In this document: positions 26,056 through 34,939 of the stretch, one piece after another | How the letters are laid out: every line of letters begins with the position of its first letter | Numbering within the stretch: position 1 is the stretch's first letter | Origin: Lentibacillus sp. Marseille-P4043 | GTDB lineage: Bacteria; Bacillota; Bacilli; Bacillales; Amphibacillaceae | Length of the DNA stretch: 64,000 nucleotides | NCBI RefSeq assembly: GCF_900258515.1 | Contig: NZ_LT984884.1 | Coordinates: forward strand, 3,408,499-3,472,498 | Reading direction: 5' to 3' | Translations under genes and position numbers: made by a program | Notes under the pieces: model-generated | The model's input: the letters and a program-made list of their open reading frames with translations, nothing else | Database searches by the model: none | What the model was told of the DNA's origin: nothing

Positions 26056-26758
26056 CTCAACTTTCGCACCAATAACATAAGATCAATAGTTAGCTGAGGC
26101 AAACTTGAAACGTTTCTAATATTGCCTTGACAACCTAGGTAAACATAAAGATTGTTTTCTAAAAGATTGGGACTGCGATTACTCGTCCCATCGAAAGCAT
26201 TTGTGGTTTTGTATATAAAAGATATAAAATGCGAAGTAACTAAGAAATTGCTCCCTCGCCGTTCCGGAAATACACTACGCTTTCCGGGGGCGGCTGCTGA
26301 GCCTCCTCGTGCTAACGCACTGCGGGGTCTCACCTAGGCCTTTCCTCCCCCAGGAGTCTCCGCGTATTTCCTCCACTGGTTTTGCATTTACTACCATTAA
26401 CTGTAGTAGTATGTGTTCTACCAAGCCACATTCTACCGCTTCACTAGTCCGGGTGAGTGGAGGGTGGTGACTCCTGCGGGAACAATGGTTTTCGGTGGGG
26501 CGAGTTAGCGCAGCCCCAGCACGTGTCCGAAGACCCCGCAGGAAGTGGTTTTCTTCCGAGGAGGCTATGGGCCGTGCCCGCGGAAAGCAACCACCCGGAG
26601 CGATCCCGGACGGCGGCAAATGTGCGTATTTATAGAAAAGAGTCTAGCAGTCACAGCTTGATTAAATGTGATTAATCCAAGTCAACTTGAGCAGTGAATC
26701 TCCATCCTTCCTCATTCTATCAAGGCTTATTTGCCCATTTCACGCTGCGAAAGTTGAG
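26056..26758. mobile_element. MITE-like element, copy 1 (703 bp, no transposase)
   Basis: The ends are perfect 13-bp inverted repeats CTCAACTTTCGCA ... TGCGAAAGTTGAG. The inside holds two large GC-rich palindromic blocks (about 26265-26390 and 26456-26610) and AT-rich flanks; there is no transposase gene. A second copy lies inverted at 43261-43983 and matches along nearly its whole length except for one internal block. No exact target duplication is seen here (left TTATTCG, right TAATTAG). The right end lies inside coiA. It is a non-autonomous element presumably mobilised by a transposase elsewhere in the genome. Confidence 0.85.
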
Positions 26759-27920
26759 TAATTAGTTGATTGATGATGTTTTTATCTTCTTCTAATGCAG
26801 CTTCTATCGATTGATGAAACTGGAAATTAGTTTGTTTAATAAAATGTTGAGAAGACTTTTGTTTCAGGATGTTCAATTGTGCTAACAAAAGGAGATAATG
26901 CTGAATTGGATTGTTGTCGGCTTTTATTAACGGAAAATTGGATAGGGGAATCATCTGGTTTCTTAGGAAATGATAGCAGGTCTGAAGTGAAATGTGTCCG
27001 CCTATTGGGAGTGGATTCAGTAGATCAAGGCAAAGGCGGCTTTGCCAATCCCATAATGGTACTCGCATTTGGTATTGTGCTGCAACCGGCAAGTAGATAA
27101 CCGATGGAAGGTGTTCCACATGTGTCTTCTTTAAATAAAGCCATTGATGCCAAGCTAACTCCCGTCCATATAGACGGTTTCTTGGTCGTAAGCGGAATCG
27201 CTGCTTTTCCTTTCTCCATATTGTATATAGTTGTTGCTTGGATAATCGATACTGGTGAAAAAGATCGGTAAATACTATATTATGGAGTGAATGAAACGAT
27301 AGCTTTCCAACCGCCTGCTGAGTTGTTGTATCATGAATGTCTTGGAAAAATGTGAATTGCATTGTGTTTGGACAGAAGAAGTATAAAGATAGGGGGGAAT
27401 CTGATGAAAACTGGTGCATAAGCTGCCTTAAAAACTGATCTACTTTCATGCTGTACGCATTTTTTCGTTTAAACTGATTCGCACCAATGATCCAAATTGG
27501 GGTGACTCCAGCCTGTTTGTATCCTGCCGTTCGTTTTTGTATAACATCAGCACCAATTCTAGCACACTGAAACTCAATCGCTATTTGTTTACGATTTATC
27601 GTTACAAGCAGATCAGGCCGTTGTCTAATATCTGGCAAAAATGCTTCCAACTTTACATCAAGTTGCTGATATTTGAACCATTGGTACAGAAGGAATTTCC
27701 CTTTTTCATGATAACCGCTTTCCCCACCTTCCAAGGAAGTGCAATTCACCTTCTGTCGATGGGCAAAATGGGGGATCATCTTCGTACCAGCCTTGACAAT
27801 TACGCGTTCGTCACATGTCGGACAGAAAAATTGTTTATGTGCTTTATGATATGCAATTTCTTTTTTTGATAATGAAGCAAGTGTGATAAATTTGCCATTC
27901 TTTGTTTTAGCTTGCAGCAT
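26727..27920 (-). CDS. coiA: Competence protein CoiA, 3' end supplied by a mobile element
   Basis: CoiA (397 aa) acts in natural transformation after DNA uptake and carries a nuclease-like fold. The N-terminal region has a CPTCDERV zinc-ribbon-like stretch and MIPHFAH. The PD-(D/E)xK-like core is RQRPDLLVTINRKQIAIEFQ. ATG 27920 with AGAGAGGTG upstream is chosen; an in-frame ATG 29 codons earlier lacks an RBS. The last ten codons (TQLSQREMGK) and the stop fall in the terminal repeat of the element at 26056-26758. The natural C-terminus was therefore replaced, probably without loss of the core domains. pepF follows, as in Bacillus. Confidence 0.9.
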   Translation of the reverse strand: MLQAKTKNGKFITLASLSKKEIAYHKAHKQFFCPTCDERVIVKAGTKMIPHFAHRQKVNCTSLEGGESGYHEKGKFLLYQWFKYQQLDVKLEAFLPDIRQRPDLLVTINRKQIAIEFQCARIGADVIQKRTAGYKQAGVTPIWIIGANQFKRKNAYSMKVDQFLRQLMHQFSSDSPLSLYFFCPNTMQFTFFQDIHDTTTQQAVGKLSFHSLHNIVFTDLFHQYRLSKQQLYTIWRKEKQRFRLRPRNRLYGRELAWHQWLYLKKTHVEHLPSVIYLPVAAQYQMRVPLWDWQSRLCLDLLNPLPIGGHISLQTCYHFLRNQMIPLSNFPLIKADNNPIQHYLLLLAQLNILKQKSSQHFIKQTNFQFHQSIEAALEEDKNIINQLITQLSQREMGK

Positions 27921-28074
27921 ATGTTCAAAATCACCTCTCTCTTTATTCCTTATTCGACAAAAAGAGGTGAATTCCTGCAAAAAAACAAAATAAAAAACCT
28001 GCAACACTATGCTTGCAGGCCTTCTGATTTTTGTTTATGGTGACGTGTCTAGATGCTACCTTAGAAATTAACCC

Positions 28075-28776
28075 TTATCGTTGAGCTGGAAAATAAGTTT
28101 TCACTTGAGAAAATGTGTCATTTGCAAACACCTTTTTCCCATATTCCTCTAGAAAATGAATGGTGACATCCGAATCATAACCGAATTCAAGCACTTGGCT
28201 AATCATATCCTCTTGATTATCATCATCTAATTCATCTTGGGAAAATTCCATGTATAGATAATAGGTATCCTTATAGTGGAATAAACTATTTTCATCAATA
28301 CCTGTAGAACTGTCTTGGAAATAATGACTTAACTGAATAACATCCTCAAAATCCTGAAAGCTTACAATCAATGATAAATTACCATCATCAGATTCTTCTT
28401 CAGATTTTCTGGCAGTATTATTCGTACTACTTTTTCCAAATTTATCGTCTAAGATATTTTCAATTTTTTCATCAACGGATAAGTCGATTGTTTTCCCGTC
28501 TTCTTCAGGAAGCTCAATATTATCGCCGTTTTTGGAAATCTGTGCTTTTGTAACAATGATTTCTAAGCCTTTTTCCAATGCCTGCACTTGAATCCACAAT
28601 GGGCCGTCAACATTAAAATCCTCTTTATAATTCACCTCATCCATCATTTGCCAAAATAATTGTTCACTACGTTCGCGATTATACCAAATTTCTTCCCGTT
28701 CAAATCCGCGATCCTCAATATCAATATAAGAAATATAAAATTTTACCGTATTCTCATTTATACGTTCTATTTCCAT
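28075..28776 (-). CDS. mecA: Adaptor protein MecA
   Basis: MecA (233 aa) delivers ComK, ComS and other proteins to the ClpCP protease and restrains competence. The N-terminal targeting domain begins MEIERINENTVKFYISYIDI, and the C-terminal ClpC-binding domain includes LIVSFQDFEDVIQLSHYF and the last helix. An acidic, low-complexity linker joins them. ATG 28776 follows GAAGGGAGAG. The neighbours spxA and coiA are the standard ones. Confidence 0.95.
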   Translation of the reverse strand: MEIERINENTVKFYISYIDIEDRGFEREEIWYNRERSEQLFWQMMDEVNYKEDFNVDGPLWIQVQALEKGLEIIVTKAQISKNGDNIELPEEDGKTIDLSVDEKIENILDDKFGKSSTNNTARKSEEESDDGNLSLIVSFQDFEDVIQLSHYFQDSSTGIDENSLFHYKDTYYLYMEFSQDELDDDNQEDMISQVLEFGYDSDVTIHFLEEYGKKVFANDTFSQVKTYFPAQR

Positions 28777-28797
28777 TTCATTTCTCTCCCTTCTAAA

Positions 28798-28822
28798 GAA
28801 AAACGTCCAATGTGCGTTTTTC
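28798..28822. terminator. Hairpin just upstream of mecA (possible attenuator)
   Basis: A perfect 8-bp inverted repeat GAAAAACG / CGTTTTTC with a 9-base loop ends about 20 bases before the mecA start codon on the minus strand. The T-rich 3' arm is followed by TTTAG. It may be a weak terminator or attenuator, or only an AT-rich hairpin. The remaining 28823-29070 stretch is AT-rich, with TTGTTC and TATAGA 16 bp apart on the minus strand near 28960 as a possible mecA promoter. Confidence 0.35.
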
Positions 28823-29070
28823 GTTACTTTAAACTACAAAGCTTTAACTATTTTTAAATAGTTAGGTGGAAGAGATAACTTCACCTGATACTTCATTACT
28901 ATTTATTTACCCTTTACGAAATAACCCTAACCATTCATTCCTAGTTTATATCTATATCATTATTGTATGACAGAACAACTGATTTTGAAAATTTAAATGC
29001 CTATAATATTTAATTAAATATGATAACTGATTCAGCCTAAATTGTCACTACCCTTTAGAAAATAAGAGAA

Positions 29071-29108
29071 TAAAAGCGCAGATCGACAACAAAGGATCTG
29101 CGCTTTTA
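29071..29108. terminator. Terminator of spxA
   Basis: AAAAGCGCAGATC and GATCTGCGCTTTT pair around a ten-base loop, with T-rich sequence on both sides. On the minus strand it lies about 35 bp after the spxA stop codon and separates spxA from mecA. Confidence 0.9.
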
Positions 29109-29141
29109 TTTTTGTATCAACGTTCTACATGAATAGACCGA

Positions 29142-29537
29142 TTAGTTTACCATTCGTTGAGCTTCATGCAGTTGCAACGTGCGAACTGTTCGTGGTAAGA
29201 ACCGACGAATTTCATCTTCATTATACCCAACTTGCAAACGCTTTTCATCTAAAATAATTGGTCTGCGTAACAATCCAGGATTTAGTTGAATTAATTTGAA
29301 CAAATCCTTCATTGGCAATTGATCAATATTGACATCTAATTTTTGAAAAACTTTAGAGCGTGTTGAAATTATCTCATCCGTTCCATCTTCTGTCATTCGC
29401 AATATTTCTTTGATCTCATCCAATGATAATGGCTCAGAAAATATATTTCGTTCCGTAAAAGGTATTTCCTGTTTTTCTAGCCATGCTTTTGCTTTTCTGC
29501 AAGATGTACAACTTGGTGAGGTATAAAGTGTTACCAT
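29142..29537 (-). CDS. spxA: Transcriptional regulator Spx
   Basis: Spx (131 aa) is an ArsC-like protein that binds the RNA polymerase alpha subunit C-terminal domain and rewires transcription under disulfide stress. The redox switch CTSC is at Cys10-Cys13, and the [20 protein letters not shown] segment holds the conserved arginine that contacts polymerase. ATG 29537 follows GAGGAGTG. It lies in the conserved yjbC-spxA-mecA order, although a repeat and more than 500 bp separate it from yjbC here. Confidence 0.96.
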   Translation of the reverse strand: MVTLYTSPSCTSCRKAKAWLEKQEIPFTERNIFSEPLSLDEIKEILRMTEDGTDEIISTRSKVFQKLDVNIDQLPMKDLFKLIQLNPGLLRRPIILDEKRLQVGYNEDEIRRFLPRTVRTLQLHEAQRMVN

Positions 29538-29584
29538 GAAACTTCACTCCTCATTTCTAAAATTTAAAGAAATTATTATAGTCG

Positions 29585-29830
29585 AACCAGCGTATATCTG
29601 AACCCTAAAAATGCCACGTCCAGCTCCAGTACCCAGCGACTAGTAGACAACCCCCGCCTCCGTACGATAAGTCAACATCAGTTCGCTCCTAGCTCACTGT
29701 GTTTCCTTTATCTCCTACGGTAGGAATGTTCGGTTAAAATCGCTACTTTGCGCAGCAACACCGAACCACCCGTATTGCGTGGGCGCAGTCCATACATCGC
29801 TAAACGGCTACTTCCGCTTTTGTTCATTGT
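29585..29830. repeat. Dispersed intergenic repeat upstream of spxA
   Basis: The stretch with CACGTCCAGCTCCAGTACCC, CCGCCTCCGTACGATAAGTC and TTCGCTCCTAGCTCACTGTG has the base composition and wording of an intergenic repeat that I have seen in several Bacillaceae genomes. It is much more GC-rich than its surroundings and has no open frame. Other copies are not present in this window, so the repeat status rests on recollection. Confidence 0.5.
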
Positions 29831-29887
29831 ATGGTCATTTCATAAACTTTTGAACAACTTATCAGATTAAAATAAGTTTAAATAACC

Positions 29888-29916
29888 TATATGTATAAGT
29901 ATACTACAATTGTCAA
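29888..29916 (-). promoter_or_regulatory. Possible spxA promoter
   Basis: A minus-strand consensus TTGACA (29911-29916) is followed 17 bp later by CATATA (29888-29893), a poor -10. If used, the 250-bp repeat at 29585-29830 would lie in the spxA leader. The stretch 29917-30047 is AT-rich with nothing recognised. Confidence 0.35.
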
Positions 29917-30047
29917 GCAAAAGGTAGGGTATTTCCTAGAAAAATCAGCTAAAATTCAAATGTTCACGAAATGTTTATATTTATGTATAAGGTACCCTAG
30001 TTTATTTTCAATTAAACATCTTATTTGAAAAAAATTAGAATTTAGAA

Positions 30048-30080
30048 GGTCACCCCTTGAGGCAAAACTCAAGGGGAACC
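30048..30080 (-). terminator. Terminator of yjbC
   Basis: The minus strand reads GGTTCCCCTTGAG, loop TTTTGC, CTCAAGGGGTGACC, then TTCTAAATTC. It lies directly after the yjbC stop codon, so yjbC and spxA are not simply co-transcribed. Confidence 0.75.
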
Positions 30081-30083
30081 TCC

Positions 30084-30671
30084 CTAAGCTTTTTCTTTTA
30101 TTCCATTAAAAATGTTATCTGATTCTCGATCCTCATCATAGCTTAGCACTTCCTCAACCGGTTGATAAGCTTTGCCATATATCTCTTCATCTTTATACGT
30201 ATGAATGTCTTCATACATTTTTTTCATTTTTTCATAAATCATTTCTTCTGATTCGTTATCTGGAGACCAATATAAAATTTCCATTGGAGTTTCTTCATTT
30301 GTAGCAAGTGATCGGCGATTATAACCGATGGACTGGGCGTGGGTAAATCCTTCTCTTTGATAAAAATGAAGTCTTTTCTCAGTATCAGAATCGTCGTAAT
30401 CAACAGGTTCAACTTCTAAAATAATTGGTTTATTTTTCTCTTTAAGTTTCTCAATCAACTTATGTCCAATTCCCTGACCTCTTGATTTCGCTGAAACCCA
30501 AAGATAATCAATAAACAAAAATTTGTCGAACTCTGCGAACATTAGAACGTGATAAGGACCTTCATCCTTGTAATATACGTCTCCTTTTTCCTTTAGCAGC
30601 ATTTCCATATGCTCCTTGGATTTCATTTCTTCTACTGGAAAGTACTCGTTTAACTTTTCATACCAATTCAT
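30084..30671 (-). CDS. yjbC: GNAT-family acetyltransferase, YjbC-like
   Basis: This 195-aa protein has a GNAT domain with the acetyl-CoA-binding VSAKSRGQGIGHKLIEKL and the beta-bulge text IDYLW before it. The C-terminal extension is charged. In Bacillus subtilis yjbC is upstream of spxA, which matches this place. ATG 30671 follows AAGGAG; an earlier in-frame ATG would add 39 residues of unlikely sequence. The acetylation substrate is unknown. Confidence 0.85.
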   Translation of the reverse strand: MNWYEKLNEYFPVEEMKSKEHMEMLLKEKGDVYYKDEGPYHVLMFAEFDKFLFIDYLWVSAKSRGQGIGHKLIEKLKEKNKPIILEVEPVDYDDSDTEKRLHFYQREGFTHAQSIGYNRRSLATNEETPMEILYWSPDNESEEMIYEKMKKMYEDIHTYKDEEIYGKAYQPVEEVLSYDEDRESDNIFNGIKEKA

Positions 30672-30739
30672 TGATCTACTCCTTTTTTTTACGTCTTTTC
30701 TATTATAACGAAAATTTCCCAATTTGTTAAATTTACATT

Positions 30740-30930
30740 TTAAAAGGCTCATTTCACATTGTTTGTTGCTTTCTATCCCGCAGCCCATATAACTACGCTT
30801 TCCAGGGGCGGCTGGAGAGCCTCCTCAGGCCAACACGACGTTTGGTCATTGTGTAAAAAACAACAAATTTTTCGATGGGCGAGTAATCGCAGTCCCAAGC
30901 TTTAATAGCCTTTTTGCAAAAGCACCATGT
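30740..30930. repeat. Fragment of the palindromic repeat family
   Basis: TTGTTGCTTTCTATCCCGC, CTACGCTTTCCAGGGGCGGC and TGGAGAGCCTCCTC match the left half of the element at 11800-11900. The right half (GTGTAAAAAACAACAA and GGGCGAGTAATCGCAGTCCC) matches parts of the elements at 12270 and 43850. The middle is deleted. This fills most of the gap between yjbC and the next gene. Confidence 0.65.
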
Positions 30931-30963
30931 CTAGTTTACCCGCTGAACATTATTTTAAACGAT

Positions 30964-30991
30964 GTCTGTCCCCCGCGCCGAAGGACAGACC
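30964..30991 (-). terminator. Terminator of the glycosidase-like gene
   Basis: GTCTGTCC and GGACAGAC pair around a GC-rich loop and follow the stop codon of the next gene by about 8 bp on the minus strand. A weak T-run (ATCGTTTAAA) follows. Confidence 0.65.
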
Positions 30992-30998
30992 TCGTTTT

Positions 30999-32201
30999 TT
31001 ATGGAGTATAATCTACATTTTCTGTGTACGAATTCCCAGCATTCCAGATCAAAAATTCATTTATACCATTTTCCTGTAATGCTTTAATTTGTTTCTCTAC
31101 TTCTGCTTTCCCATATTGGGTGGGAGCACCATCATACAACCATGGCGCTTCAAAGTCTTGAATCCATGGTCTTGAGATTGGCGGATTATCCAGCTTCCCA
31201 AGCACTTTATTTTCCACTTTCGCATATTCTGTAACCAATTTATATGGATGTTTATCCGGGAAGTCAATTCCAAAATAAGATGTCCAGTGACTTGGATAAA
31301 TCATCGACGAAATAACATCGACATTGTTAGCGATTTTTGAAAAATTTTGTCCAATCCCCGGTGCTTCCGGGATCGTTGCGGAATAGCCAAAAATGTCAAC
31401 GCCAACTTTCACATCGTAATACCCTAATTCTTCTTTTGCATATGAAACAAAATCTGTTACAGCTTGAACACGGCGCTGAACATTTTTTATGTCCGCGTTT
31501 TTATATTCACCCTGGCTATATTCCAGTTCCTCATCGTAATGTTCAAACCCTTCAGGAAATCGGACATAATCAAATTGAATTTCCTGAAAACCTAATTCCG
31601 CAGCCTGTTTTGCAAGGTTTACGTTGTATTCCCATACTTCTTTTTTAAATGGGTTAACGAAAGCTTCCCCTTTTCCATTCGTCCAAACCTTACCATTCTT
31701 TTTAAAGGATAAGTCAGGGCGTTTTTCTGCTAAAACCGAATCTTTAAAAACAACAATCCTCGCAATTGGATAAATTCCTTTTTTCTCAAGAGTTTCTAGC
31801 ATTTTACGTGGTTCATCAATATAATTTTTAGCAATATCTTCATATGGTGAGCCTTTTTCTGGTTTGTATGTGATATTCCCATGATCTTCTTTAATATCGA
31901 TTACCATTGTGTTCAAGTCAGTGGAATCAATTAATTTCACCAGTGAATCAAAGCGGCTTCCCCCAGCAGATGGCCCAGTAACATAGATACCCCGAACGGC
32001 ATCAGGATAGGTGAAATCCAAACCTGAATTATATGTAAATCGTTTGAAATGTTTCGTTGTGTCAATTTGTTCTACATTTGTCGTATTCGTTGCGTGTGAG
32101 TGAGCAATTTGTATTTCCTTTCCGCTACTGATGGTTGGGATACTTAGCCCAACAATGAGAAATCCGATAGCTGTTATATTCTTTAATTGTCCTCTCCACA
32201 T
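30999..32201 (-). CDS. Secreted putative glycoside hydrolase (DUF4015 family)
   Basis: The 400-aa product begins with a signal peptide (MWRGQLKNITAIGFLIVGLS, then IPTISSGKE). The rest is a TIM-barrel-like domain: AVRGIYVTGPSAGG, TMVIDIKEDHGNITY, FQEIQFDYVRFPEG with candidate acidic catalytic residues, VGVDIFGYSA and the C-terminal RPWIQDFEAPWLYD and FLIWNAGNSYTENVDYTP. Such proteins are annotated as putative glycoside hydrolases in Bacillus; the substrate is not known. ATG 32201 with AGGGG ten bases upstream is chosen over TTG 32210. It appears monocistronic. Confidence 0.85.
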   Translation of the reverse strand: MWRGQLKNITAIGFLIVGLSIPTISSGKEIQIAHSHATNTTNVEQIDTTKHFKRFTYNSGLDFTYPDAVRGIYVTGPSAGGSRFDSLVKLIDSTDLNTMVIDIKEDHGNITYKPEKGSPYEDIAKNYIDEPRKMLETLEKKGIYPIARIVVFKDSVLAEKRPDLSFKKNGKVWTNGKGEAFVNPFKKEVWEYNVNLAKQAAELGFQEIQFDYVRFPEGFEHYDEELEYSQGEYKNADIKNVQRRVQAVTDFVSYAKEELGYYDVKVGVDIFGYSATIPEAPGIGQNFSKIANNVDVISSMIYPSHWTSYFGIDFPDKHPYKLVTEYAKVENKVLGKLDNPPISRPWIQDFEAPWLYDGAPTQYGKAEVEKQIKALQENGINEFLIWNAGNSYTENVDYTP

Positions 32202-32357
32202 AATAATCAATCCCCTATTTCCTGCAGTCTATGAATCTAGTATAAAGGAAAGCGCTAAATATTTGAACGGATTTTTAGTTATTTTGTCGAATTTTTTATG
32301 TGATTCACTTCTTTATTGAGAACATGTATACAAAAATTATTCTAGCCTGCCTAATCA

Positions 32358-32390
32358 TAAAAAAACCGGCTCTATTATACAATATGCCGG
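32358..32390 (-). terminator. Terminator of the two-component operon
   Basis: On the minus strand CCGGC and GCCGG enclose an AT-rich imperfect stem and are followed by TTTTTTTA. It is about 70 bp after the histidine kinase stop and ends the operon that starts near 36950. Confidence 0.75.
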
Positions 32391-32460
32391 AGAGTTCCTT
32401 TTCATTTATAGAAATAAGTAAATTATCTTCAATCGTCTCAAAAACAATTGCTAATTCGTA

Positions 32461-33540
32461 TTACACCAATGGCAAGGTAAACCAAAAAGTATGGTAAGTA
32501 CCGTTGGATCTGATTCCAATTTGACCATTATGGTGGTCGACAATTTCCTTTGAAATAGCAAGTCCCAACCCTGTTCCTCCTGTATCACGTGCCCGAGAAG
32601 GATCAACTCGATAAAAACGTTCAAAGATTCTACTTTGTTCTGATAATGGAATGATTTGACCTGGTCCTGAGACGGAAACCTTGTATTCCGTGCTTAAATT
32701 TTCACCGGTAACTATAATTGGTTCAATTCCCTGATAGTAACGAATAGCGTTATCAATTAAATTACTGATAACTTGTGGAATCCCTCCATCATACACATTT
32801 ACGACACCTGACTTAGTCTGAACCTTTACTTCGATTCCGGCACTCCTCAATGACCAGTGAAACATCTCAACTGTTTGCTCCACCAACATGACCATATCCA
32901 AAGGCTCTTTTTGGGAAAATGTTTGCTTAGATAAATAATCCCATTCTTTTAGTTGTTCAAATTGTTCCACCAAACTGATCAGCCTTTTTAACTCCTCATG
33001 AAGTGATTGGTATAGTTGCTTGTCACCTGATATCACTCCACTTTTTAATGCATTGAGGTAACCATTTAAATTTGACAAGGGGGTTCGTAGTTCATGCGAC
33101 AAGTCTGATACAAGCTTTTGCCGGTATTGTTGATTGTTTTTTAATTGTTCAACTAAATCATTGAAATGATTAATCAATTGTCCTGTCTCATCATCCGAAT
33201 TAACCACAAGTGGATTGGGATATTGGCCCTGTTTCATTTGCTTCGTAGACTCAATTAGCTCCCTTATTGGGTGTATCAATTTCTTTGTGAAATAAAAATG
33301 AATTAGGCTACCAATTACGATTGCTGAAATGCTAAATACCCACAAATATTGAAAGAGTGTTGCATCAAATTGACCTTGTTTTTGGCTATCCATCGTCCCC
33401 ATTCCATCTGCCAAAAAACAAGCTGTATTGTAGATTGCCCAGCTACTAAGTGCAATAAAGGAAGCAATAATAATAATATTTGTAAATGTTAATCGCCATA
33501 AAATTTGTTTGGGAAACCACGTCTTTCTATGTTTATTCAT
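32461..33540 (-). CDS. Sensor histidine kinase (BaeS/ResE-like)
   Basis: The 359-aa membrane kinase has two transmembrane segments (about residues 17-40 and 62-82) with only about 20 residues outside, a HAMP linker, the H-box DLSHELRTPLSNL, and N, G1 and G2 boxes (NLIDNAIRYY, DTGGTGLGLAIS). The tiny external loop suggests sensing in the membrane. ATG 33540 overlaps the regulator stop codon (ATGAATAA), so the two are translated together. A longer in-frame start would run into the regulator gene. Linked genes point to a redox or thiol signal. Confidence 0.92.
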   Translation of the reverse strand: MNKHRKTWFPKQILWRLTFTNIIIIASFIALSSWAIYNTACFLADGMGTMDSQKQGQFDATLFQYLWVFSISAIVIGSLIHFYFTKKLIHPIRELIESTKQMKQGQYPNPLVVNSDDETGQLINHFNDLVEQLKNNQQYRQKLVSDLSHELRTPLSNLNGYLNALKSGVISGDKQLYQSLHEELKRLISLVEQFEQLKEWDYLSKQTFSQKEPLDMVMLVEQTVEMFHWSLRSAGIEVKVQTKSGVVNVYDGGIPQVISNLIDNAIRYYQGIEPIIVTGENLSTEYKVSVSGPGQIIPLSEQSRIFERFYRVDPSRARDTGGTGLGLAISKEIVDHHNGQIGIRSNGTYHTFWFTLPLV

Positions 33541-34216
33541 CGACAAATTTATACCCCATTCCACGGACTGTATGAATACGTTTAGGTGAAGCAGGATTAT
33601 CCTCAATCTTTCTCCGTAACTTCTTAATATGTGCATCAATTGTACGATCTAATACCGTTTTATCAGCGTATGGATAAAGTTGCTGAATAAGTTTCTCTCT
33701 TGATATAACTACATTTGGGTTCTCCATAAAATAGTAAAGTAGGTTAAATTCATGTTTTGTCAAATTCAATTGCTTATCAAACAACATTACCTCACCTTTT
33801 CGTGGTTTTATACATAATCCACCATAGGTAATCTTTTGACAATACTGTCCTGTTCTTCGCAAAACAGCCTCAACATGTGCAACTAATTCATCCGGTTCAA
33901 ATGGCTTTGTCACGTAATCATCCGCACCAATTTTCAACCCGTTAATTTTATCTGTTGTACTTGTTTTTGCAGACAGCATAATAATGGATACTTCATTACG
34001 CTCCTGCTCCCTAACCCATGTACAAAAATCTTCTCCACTTAATTTTGGAAGCATTAAATCAAGTATAATTAAACATGGATGATACGTTAAAAAGACATCC
34101 TTTGCCATTTCCCCATCAGTAGCCTCTACCACATGGAAGCCTTCCTTTTTCAAATAAATATGGACAAGCTCACGGATCATTTTATCATCTTCCACTACTA
34201 AAATGGTTTGCCTCAT
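33533..34216 (-). CDS. OmpR-family response regulator
   Basis: This 227-aa regulator has a receiver domain (VVEDDKMIRELV, phospho-acceptor Asp in LIILDLMLPKLSG, Lys in YVTKPF) and a C-terminal winged helix (LTKHEFNLLYYF, TVLDRTIDAHIKKLRRKIED, VRGMGYKFVDE). ATG 34216 follows GTAGAGGTG; an in-frame ATG at 34258 overlaps the thioredoxin gene and lacks an RBS. It lies between two TlpA/ResA-type genes and its cognate kinase. Confidence 0.93.
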   Translation of the reverse strand: MRQTILVVEDDKMIRELVHIYLKKEGFHVVEATDGEMAKDVFLTYHPCLIILDLMLPKLSGEDFCTWVREQERNEVSIIMLSAKTSTTDKINGLKIGADDYVTKPFEPDELVAHVEAVLRRTGQYCQKITYGGLCIKPRKGEVMLFDKQLNLTKHEFNLLYYFMENPNVVISREKLIQQLYPYADKTVLDRTIDAHIKKLRRKIEDNPASPKRIHTVRGMGYKFVDE

Positions 34217-34254
34217 TTCCAACACCTCTACTTCATTATAAGTAAAACGGCGCC

Positions 34255-34866
34255 TCATTTCATCTGCTCTAACTCTTGAACCATCATCTCATAATGTAGT
34301 GCACCAAATGCCTTATTTCTAATAATTCCATTTGAATCAATCATAAACGATGTTGGAATTGGCCGAATGGCATACCTATTTGCTACTTCAATATTTTTAT
34401 CCAACAAAATTGGAAATGTTAGCTCAAACTCATGAACGAAGTCTTTTATTTCCTGCATGCTCTGCTCTGTCTGCGTCAAATTAACCGCCAGAATAATAAC
34501 ATCATTATTTTGGTGGAATTTTTCCAGATCCGGCATTTCCGCGCGGCATGGCGGACACCAGGTAGCCCAGAAGTTAACCATGACACGTTTTCCCCTGTAA
34601 TCAGATAATTTTACTGTGCTACCGTCTAATGTTTGAAGCTGGAAGTCCGGTGCAGCATTTCCTATTTCCAAACCGACAGTAATTTCATCCGCTTTATCAC
34701 TTTCTTCACCAGCAGCAACATCGCTATCCACCTTATTATCAGAATTAGTTGTTTCTATTTCCTCATTTTTAGACGAATTTGATGTATCATTTGGCTGTTT
34801 CACAAAATCGTATACAGCCCAACCAAGCATACCAGCAATAACAACAATAAAAATTGCTTTTTTCAA
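34255..34866 (-). CDS. Membrane-anchored thiol-disulfide oxidoreductase, TlpA/ResA-like (second copy)
   Basis: The 203-aa product has an N-terminal anchor (IFIVVIAGMLGWAVYDFV), an acidic Ser/Asp/Glu-rich linker to about residue 70, and a thioredoxin domain with WATWCPPC and the cis-Pro in RPIPTSFMID. It should act outside the membrane as a reductant partner of CcdA. The start is TTG 34866 with GGAGGGG upstream. It is paralogous to the next gene, with which it shares even the anchor sequence (GMLGxAxYDFV), so a tandem duplication is likely. Confidence 0.9.
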   Translation of the reverse strand: MKKAIFIVVIAGMLGWAVYDFVKQPNDTSNSSKNEEIETTNSDNKVDSDVAAGEESDKADEITVGLEIGNAAPDFQLQTLDGSTVKLSDYRGKRVMVNFWATWCPPCRAEMPDLEKFHQNNDVIILAVNLTQTEQSMQEIKDFVHEFELTFPILLDKNIEVANRYAIRPIPTSFMIDSNGIIRNKAFGALHYEMMVQELEQMK

Positions 34867-34939
34867 TCATTGCCCCTCCTTCCTATACAATTTCTCTATT
34901 AAATCGCGTTGAATAGCCTACTAAATTTCCGGTTCTCAT

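Noticed and set aside
26275..26675. Protein-coding frames within the MITE-like element
   Set aside because: They follow the GC-rich palindromes on both strands, are not kept equally in copy 2, and have no RBS.
29585..29830. Structured non-coding RNA upstream of spxA
   Set aside because: It looks more like a dispersed intergenic repeat than a defined RNA family, and no promoter-terminator pair encloses it.
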